Shown: positions 33,860-38,229 of the stretch, one piece after another
Numbering within the stretch: the first letter of the stretch is position 1
How the letters are laid out: the number at the start of each line of letters is the position of its first letter
Assembly (NCBI GenBank): GCA_043738425.1
Contig: JAYUGJ010000046.1
Coordinates: 1 to 38,229, forward strand
Direction: 5' to 3'
DNA: 38,229 nucleotides
Source: PBB1 sp043738425
GTDB taxonomy: Bacteria; Pseudomonadota; Gammaproteobacteria; Burkholderiales; Burkholderiaceae_C
Translations under genes and position numbers: made by a program
Notes under the pieces: generated by a model
Told to the model about the DNA's origin: nothing
Database searches by the model: none
What the model saw: the letters and a program-made list of their open reading frames with translations, nothing else

Positions 33860-34567
33860 TCAAACGCCCAGGTAGTCGTGCAGCTGGTCGATGCGCTCGG
33901 GCAACTCGGCTTGCGTAAATTGCTGAATTACGCGGCCGTGCTCCATCACCAAAAACCGGTCGGCCAGCGGTGCTGCAAACCGAAAATTTTGCTCGACCAT
34001 CAACACGGTGTAGCCCTGCTGGCGCAGCGTGCCCACCAGCTCGGCTAGCTTGTGCACGATGACTGGTGCGAGGCCTTCGGAGATTTCATCGAGCAACAAC
34101 AGCCGCGCACCGGTGCGCAATATGCGCGCCACTGCCAGCATTTGCTGCTCACCGCCCGACAAGCGTGTGCCCTGGCTGCGAGCGCGTTCGCGCAGATTCG
34201 GAAACATCGCGTAAATCTGCTCCAAGCCCATGCCGCCGGGTGCGAGCACCGGTGGCAGCAACAGGTTCTCTTCGGCCGACAAGCTCGAAAAAATGCCGCG
34301 CTCCTCAGGGCAATAACCGAGCCCCATTCTCGCGATGCGGTGCGTGGGCATCGCCAGCGTTTCTGTGCCTTTGATTTGAATTGAGCCGGTGCGCCGCCCG
34401 ATCAAACCCATGATCGCTCGCAACGTGCTGGTGCGGCCCGCGCCATTGCGGCCCAACAACGTGACCACCTCGCCTTCGTCGACATGAAAGTCGACACCGT
34501 GCAGCACGTGCGATTCGCCATACCAGCCGTGCAGGTTGCGCACCTCGATGAACGGGGTTGCACCCAT
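33860..34567 (-). CDS. livF: Branched-chain amino acid ABC transporter ATPase (LivF), Walker A Lys replaced by Arg
   Basis: ATPase subunit of the liv importer, 235 residues. LivF-type features are VEVRNLHGWYGESHVLHGV-like N-terminus, the YCPEERGIFSSLSAEENL block, signature LSGGEQQML, Walker B LLLLDEISEGLAP and H-loop region VLMVEQN. The Walker A reads LLGRNGAGRTST: the usually essential lysine is arginine (Arg45, codon CGC). I recall such GAGR versions in some Burkholderiales LivF proteins, so it may be a subfamily trait. LivG keeps a normal lysine. The start follows the livG stop by one base, so the two ATPases are cotranslated. Confidence 0.92.
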   Translation of the reverse strand: MGATPFIEVRNLHGWYGESHVLHGVDFHVDEGEVVTLLGRNGAGRTSTLRAIMGLIGRRTGSIQIKGTETLAMPTHRIARMGLGYCPEERGIFSSLSAEENLLLPPVLAPGGMGLEQIYAMFPNLRERARSQGTRLSGGEQQMLAVARILRTGARLLLLDEISEGLAPVIVHKLAELVGTLRQQGYTVLMVEQNFRFAAPLADRFLVMEHGRVIQQFTQAELPERIDQLHDYLGV

Positions 34568-34568
34568 C

Positions 34569-35339
34569 TCAATGCGCGGCGTTCAATTCACTGTCGGCGC
34601 GGCCCATGTAAGCCTCGACCACCGCCGGGTTTTTGGCCACCGCGGCATACGGCCCCTCGGCCAGCACCGCACCGCGTTGCAGCACGGTGATGGTGTCGGC
34701 AATGCTTGCCACCACGCCCATGTTGTGCTCCACCATCAACACCGTGCGCTCGGCCGCCACCCGTTTGATGAGTTGGCGAATGCGGTCCACATCTTCCAGT
34801 CCCATGCCCTGCGTCGGTTCGTCGAGCAGCATCAGCTTGGGCTCCATCGCCAGCGTGGTGGCGATCTCCAGCGCGCGCTTGCGGCCGTAGCTCAACGCCA
34901 CCGCAGGCAGCGCCGCACAGGCCTGCAGATCGACCTCGCGCAGCAGCGCCATCGCGCGGTCGTTCAAACCATGCAGCGACCGTTCGGGTTTCCAGAAATG
35001 GAACGACGTGCCGAGTTGCCACTGCAGTGCCACGCGCACGTTTTCCAACACCGTCATGTGCGCAAACACCGCCGAGATTTGAAACGACCGAATCACCCCG
35101 CGCCGCGCCACCGTTGCGGGCGCATCGGCAGTGATGTCGACGCCGTCGAACACGATGCGCCCCGCGCTCGGCGGCAAGAACTTCGTCAACAAATTGAAGC
35201 AGGTGGTTTTGCCCGCGCCGTTGGGCCCAATCAGCGCATGGATGGTGCCGCGGCGCACCCGCAAATTGACCCGATCCACCGCCACAAAGCCTTTGAATTC
35301 GCGCGTCAGGTCGTGGGTTTCGAGAAGGTAATCGTTCAT
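34569..35339 (-). CDS. livG: Branched-chain amino acid ABC transporter ATPase (LivG)
   Basis: The other ATPase of the importer, 256 residues. Walker A is normal (IGPNGAGKTTCFN, Lys44). RSFQISAVFAHMTVLENVRVALQ is the LivG Q-loop block. The signature is LSYGRKRALEIA, the LSYG variant usual for LivG, and Walker B is LMLLDEPTQGMG with VEHNM as the switch region. It is the first gene of the leftward liv cluster; its promoter should lie in the 109 bases before the divergent thioesterase gene, but no clear boxes are seen. Confidence 0.94.
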   Translation of the reverse strand: MNDYLLETHDLTREFKGFVAVDRVNLRVRRGTIHALIGPNGAGKTTCFNLLTKFLPPSAGRIVFDGVDITADAPATVARRGVIRSFQISAVFAHMTVLENVRVALQWQLGTSFHFWKPERSLHGLNDRAMALLREVDLQACAALPAVALSYGRKRALEIATTLAMEPKLMLLDEPTQGMGLEDVDRIRQLIKRVAAERTVLMVEHNMGVVASIADTITVLQRGAVLAEGPYAAVAKNPAVVEAYMGRADSELNAAH

Positions 35340-35448
35340 GAAGGCCGAAGTTTAGGATGACAGTCGAACTGCAACGCGTTGCTTCGCGCGGGCAGTGCGC
35401 GCGCATTTTGCTTAAGCCAAACGCACCCCTTGCAGAAAGAAACCCACC

Positions 35449-35859
35449 ATGCCTCTTGAACCCGGCACCACCGGTGCAGCATCCATCGTGGTGGCGAATT
35501 CGGATCTCGCCGCAGCGCTCAACCAACTCAGCACCGACGGGTTTCCCGCCGTGCTGGCCACCTCGCGAATGATCGGTTTGATGGAGTTGGCGGCAGCCCG
35601 CGCCATGCAGGCGGTGCTTGATATCGGCGAGCTCTCGGTCGGTGTCCGCATCGAGGTGACGCACAGCGCGGCAACCCCTGAAGGCGCGAATGTCAGCGCC
35701 GAAGCGACATTCGTCGCCATGGACGGCAGGCATTTCATATTTGACATCACGGCACGCGACAGCGGTGGAGAAATCGGCCGCGGCACCCACCGGCGGGCCG
35801 TGGTTACAGCGGTGCGTTTGCTGCAAGGTGCACAGCGGCGTTGCGGGGTAAGAGGCTGA
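35449..35859 (+). CDS. FlK-like acyl-CoA thioesterase
   Basis: A 136-residue hotdog-fold protein resembling the fluoroacetyl-CoA thioesterase FlK group. The spacing of the catalytic set matches: Thr38 (LATS), Glu46 (LMELAAARAM) and His72 (VTHSAATPEG), with intervals of 8 and 26 residues as in FlK (Thr42, Glu50, His76). The C-terminal half has VSAEATFVAMDGRHFIFDITARD and ends near GTHRRAV. Most members in organisms without fluoroacetate are general small-acyl-CoA thioesterases, so no substrate is claimed. It is transcribed divergently from livG and followed 94 bases later by a rhomboid protease gene. Confidence 0.85.
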   Translation: MPLEPGTTGAASIVVANSDLAAALNQLSTDGFPAVLATSRMIGLMELAAARAMQAVLDIGELSVGVRIEVTHSAATPEGANVSAEATFVAMDGRHFIFDITARDSGGEIGRGTHRRAVVTAVRLLQGAQRRCGVRG

Positions 35860-35953
35860 TCGCTGTCATCACGAACGGCAGGTTCAACAGCGGTTAGCCT
35901 AGTGCCCATCGGCAGCTGACATCGCCGCCACCACCGCCTCAAGGATTTCGCGC

Positions 35954-36544
35954 ATGCCTCCATTGCCTCCCGTCACGCAAGCGCTGTTGTTGATCAACGT
36001 GGCGGCGTTTTGCATCGATTTATTTTTGGGATCGTGGTTCACGCAGCTGTTTGCGTTGTGGCCGGTGGGACACGGTTTTCTGCCTTGGCAGGTCGGCACT
36101 TACGCGTTTTTGCACGGCGGCATCGGCCACTTGTTTTTCAACATGCTGGGGCTGTGGATGTTTGGTGCCGAGCTGGAACGGGTATGGGGCCAGAAACGAT
36201 TCATCCAGTTTTACGCGGCCAGTGTGTTGGCTGCAGCCGCCATGCAGTTGGTGGTGTGCGAGGTGCTGGGTTCGGTGTTCCCGACGGTCGGCGCATCGGG
36301 CGGCTTGTTCGGTTTGCTGCTCGCATTCGGCATGCTGTTTCCGAACCGCATCATCATGCCGCTGTTCCCGCCGATACCGATGAAGGCGAAGTACTTCGTG
36401 GCGCTGTACGGCGGGCTGGAGTTGTTTCTCGGCGTGACCGGAACCGCCTCGGGCGTGGCGCACTTTGCGCACCTGGGCGGCATGCTGGGCGGGTTTTTGA
36501 TGCTGCGGTATTGGAGCGGCAAGTCGCCGTTTGGCGGGCGCTGA
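35954..36544 (+). CDS. Rhomboid-family intramembrane serine protease
   Basis: A 196-residue membrane protein of the rhomboid family with about six membrane helices, which cleaves transmembrane segments of other proteins. The nucleophile Ser115 lies in VGASGGLFGLLLAFG (GxSG), and the histidine partner is His173 in FAHLGGMLGGFL. The loop-1 features WR-like region and FLHGGIGHLFFNMLGLWMFG (with the conserved HGxxHLxxNM) are present. The short N-terminus has no extra domain. It converges with the SDR gene at 36567, with 22 bases between stops. The target is unknown. Confidence 0.93.
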   Translation: MPPLPPVTQALLLINVAAFCIDLFLGSWFTQLFALWPVGHGFLPWQVGTYAFLHGGIGHLFFNMLGLWMFGAELERVWGQKRFIQFYAASVLAAAAMQLVVCEVLGSVFPTVGASGGLFGLLLAFGMLFPNRIIMPLFPPIPMKAKYFVALYGGLELFLGVTGTASGVAHFAHLGGMLGGFLMLRYWSGKSPFGGR

Positions 36545-36566
36545 TCGACGTGCTTGCGCTGCCGCA

Positions 36567-37454
36567 TCAAATGCCGTCGCGCACCGTCGGGTAACGCAGC
36601 GCCAGCCGCAACTCGCGCTTCATACGTTGGTTGCTCAACCGGCGTGACTCGCTCATGAAGCTCAACAGCATCGGCGACAACTGCTCTGTTGCCTCCGCGC
36701 GCGACAGGCGCGGTGGGCGCGGAAGTTGACACAGGTCGGCGGCCAGATCGAAGTAGTCGCCCATGGTCAGTTCGGTGTCGTCGCACACATGCACTGCGCG
36801 TTGCGGCAGCGCATGCGCCAACGCGGCCACGCAGGCACGGGCCAGGTCGTCGGCGTGGATGTGGTTGGTGTAGGCATCGTCTTCAGCGCGCAGCACCGCG
36901 GTGCCGCGCAGCAAACGTTCACGCGGGTGGCCACCTTCGCGGTCGCGGGCGTAGATGCCGGGGATGCGCAACAGCGCAATGCGCGCGCCGTGGGTGCGGC
37001 CAAAGTGGCGCAGCTGCGTCTCGGCATCGACACGCCTGCGGGCGCGGTCGGTGGTGGGGTTGACCGCGTGCGTTTCATCGATGTGCGCGCCGCCGCAGTC
37101 ACCGTACACCCCGCTGGTACTGCCGTACACGATGCAGCGCACGCGCGCCTTGCGGCCCAGCGCATGCAGCAGGTTGCGGGTGCGCGGATCGGTGCGGCCG
37201 TGCAACGGCGGTGGGGCCAAATGCAGCACCGCATCGGCCAAACCGGCCAGCCGCGCCAAGCTGGCCGCATCGTCCAGATTGCCGAGTAAGGGCGTTGCGC
37301 CGGCGGCGCGCAATGCAGCCATGCGCGTGGGGCTGGAGGTCAACGCCAGCAGCCGAATCCGGTCTTTGAGCAACGGCACCACGCGCATGCCGACATCACC
37401 ACAACCGACGATCAACAAGGTGGGGCGCTTGGCAGCAGACATCAAATGGGGCAT
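36567..37454 (-). CDS. NAD-dependent epimerase/dehydratase-like SDR
   Basis: Extended SDR of 295 residues. The cofactor motif is TLLIVGCGDVGMRVV (GxxxxG) at the N-terminus. The central YGSTSGVYGD is the Ser/Tyr catalytic region of the YeeZ-like SDR group, and a later block RIPGIYARDREGGHPRERLL is conserved. HADDLARACVAAL marks the substrate-domain helix. Members are poorly characterised; a nucleotide-sugar or general NAD-dependent role is the family guess. The start at 37454 or 37442 is uncertain because two close in-frame ATGs precede the conserved part. The ATG at 37526 adds a low-similarity leader. Confidence 0.82.
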   Translation of the reverse strand: MPHLMSAAKRPTLLIVGCGDVGMRVVPLLKDRIRLLALTSSPTRMAALRAAGATPLLGNLDDAASLARLAGLADAVLHLAPPPLHGRTDPRTRNLLHALGRKARVRCIVYGSTSGVYGDCGGAHIDETHAVNPTTDRARRRVDAETQLRHFGRTHGARIALLRIPGIYARDREGGHPRERLLRGTAVLRAEDDAYTNHIHADDLARACVAALAHALPQRAVHVCDDTELTMGDYFDLAADLCQLPRPPRLSRAEATEQLSPMLLSFMSESRRLSNQRMKRELRLALRYPTVRDGI

Positions 37455-37568
37455 GGCAGGCGCTTCATCACAGTGGCGTACGGTTTGCAAGGTAAGCGAA
37501 GCCGCAGCGCGGTGGCGCGCGGGCAAAATCGCCAGTCAGTTTACGTTTGCCCTTTCGCACTTCACACC

Positions 37569-38229
37569 ATGAGCATCACCGTCACGCTGCAACCGAGCGG
37601 CCGCAGTTTCACCGTGCAACGCGACGAGGCGATTCTTGCCGCCGCGATCCGTCAAGGCATCGGCCTGCCCTACGGCTGCCGAAACGGCGCGTGCGGATCG
37701 TGCAAAGGCATTATCGTTTCGGGCGAATTCGATTACGGCGTCTATCAGGAACGCACCTTGAGTGCAGACGAAAAATCCCAGGGAAAAGCATTGCTCTGTG
37801 TCGGCAAGCCGTGTTCGGACATGACGCTCAACGTGAAAGAAATCGGTGGCGCAAGTGACATTCAAATCCGCACGCTGCCGTGTCGCGTAGAAAAAAAAGA
37901 ATTGCTCGCACCCGATGTTGCCGTCCTTTCGCTTAAATTACCGGCGCAGGAACGTCTGCAATTTATGGCCGGCCAGTATCTGGATATTTTGTTGAAAGAC
38001 GGCAAGCGGCGCAGTTTTTCGATGGCCAACGCGCCGCATCACGATCAATTTGTCGAGTTGCATATTCGCTTGATTCCCGACGGACAATTTTCCGGGTATG
38101 TATTCAACGAAATGCGCGACCGCGCGATACTGCGCTTCGAAGGCCCGCTCGGCACATTTTTTCTACGCGAAGATTCAGACAAGCCGATTATTTTTATGGC
38201 CGGCGGCACCGGTTTTGCGCCGATCAAGG
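37569..38229 (+). CDS. Ferredoxin-reductase-type oxidoreductase, cut by window end
   Basis: A partial gene of at least 220 codons with no stop before the end. The N-terminal 2Fe-2S domain shows YGCRNGACGSCKG (Cys37, Cys42, Cys45) and the fourth Cys77 in LLCVGKPC. It is followed by an FAD-binding reductase domain with RRSFSMANAP (RxxSxAxxP) and the NAD-domain start IFMAGGTGFAPIK. The order ferredoxin-FAD-NAD is that of CDP-6-deoxy-delta-3,4-glucoseen reductase (AscD)-like and phenol/benzoate-hydroxylase reductases. In Burkholderiales such genes are mostly electron-transfer partners of unknown oxygenases, so no pathway is assigned. The ATG at 37569 gives the usual N-terminus. Base composition from about 37860 on is less GC-rich than in upstream genes. 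Confidence 0.88.
   Translation, partial: MSITVTLQPSGRSFTVQRDEAILAAAIRQGIGLPYGCRNGACGSCKGIIVSGEFDYGVYQERTLSADEKSQGKALLCVGKPCSDMTLNVKEIGGASDIQIRTLPCRVEKKELLAPDVAVLSLKLPAQERLQFMAGQYLDILLKDGKRRSFSMANAPHHDQFVELHIRLIPDGQFSGYVFNEMRDRAILRFEGPLGTFFLREDSDKPIIFMAGGTGFAPIK

Noticed and set aside
34588..35826. Minus-strand open frame of 412 codons opposite the thioesterase and overlapping livG in another frame
   Set aside because: It is a shadow in a different frame from livG, with no motifs of its own.

Overview
This is a GC-rich bacterial chromosome segment, most likely from a betaproteobacterium of the order Burkholderiales. The evidence is the gene content: an APH-fold homoserine kinase followed by a BPSS1780-type membrane protein, a GTP-type PEP carboxykinase, a cysM-tusA pair, a complete liv transporter cluster, and an FlK-type thioesterase. 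No rRNA, prophage, transposase or CRISPR array was seen. The assignment is inferred from gene content alone.

Layout. 1-1550: an exported M14 zinc peptidase and an exported Asp/His-rich protein. 1575-5107: a tightly overlapping metal-uptake operon. It consists of a Fur/Zur-like C-terminal domain with no DNA-binding domain, a His-rich small membrane protein, an ABC ATPase, a permease and a zinc-binding protein. It is followed by a lower-GC small gene of unknown function. 5463-7594: a hotdog thioesterase, a carboxymuconolactone-decarboxylase-like protein and an AI-2E-type membrane protein. 7637-10522 (minus): DNA polymerase I. 10672-14046: a small exported protein, thrB, a BPSS1780-family membrane protein and an SDR oxidoreductase. 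14099-18143: a phosphatase cluster (PhoA, an unknown exported protein, and a Tat-exported PhoD). 18176-18294: a 17-bp tandem repeat running into the start of a small membrane protein. 19023-20906: pckG and its terminator.

20959-21736 is a gene-free stretch holding a REP-like duplication and a large imperfect inverted repeat with arms of about 175 bp. 21737-25080 (minus): uvrD preceded by a Phd/VapC-type toxin-antitoxin pair. The toxin reading frame is broken by one base exactly at a slippery T-run. 25260-29141: valS and galU. 29161-35339 (minus): tusA, cysM, tRNA-Leu(CAA) and the liv genes (transcribed order G-F-J-H-M), with a second REP-like cluster between livH and livJ. 35449-38229: an FlK-like thioesterase, a rhomboid protease, a minus-strand nucleotide-sugar-epimerase-like SDR, and a ferredoxin-reductase cut by the window end.

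Most genes are ordinary housekeeping. The parts that deserve attention are the modified zinc operon (headless Zur plus His-rich membrane protein, joined by start/stop overlaps), the frameshifted PIN toxin with its putative TGTACA operator, the long inverted repeat, and the 17-bp repeat that supplies a gene's start codon.
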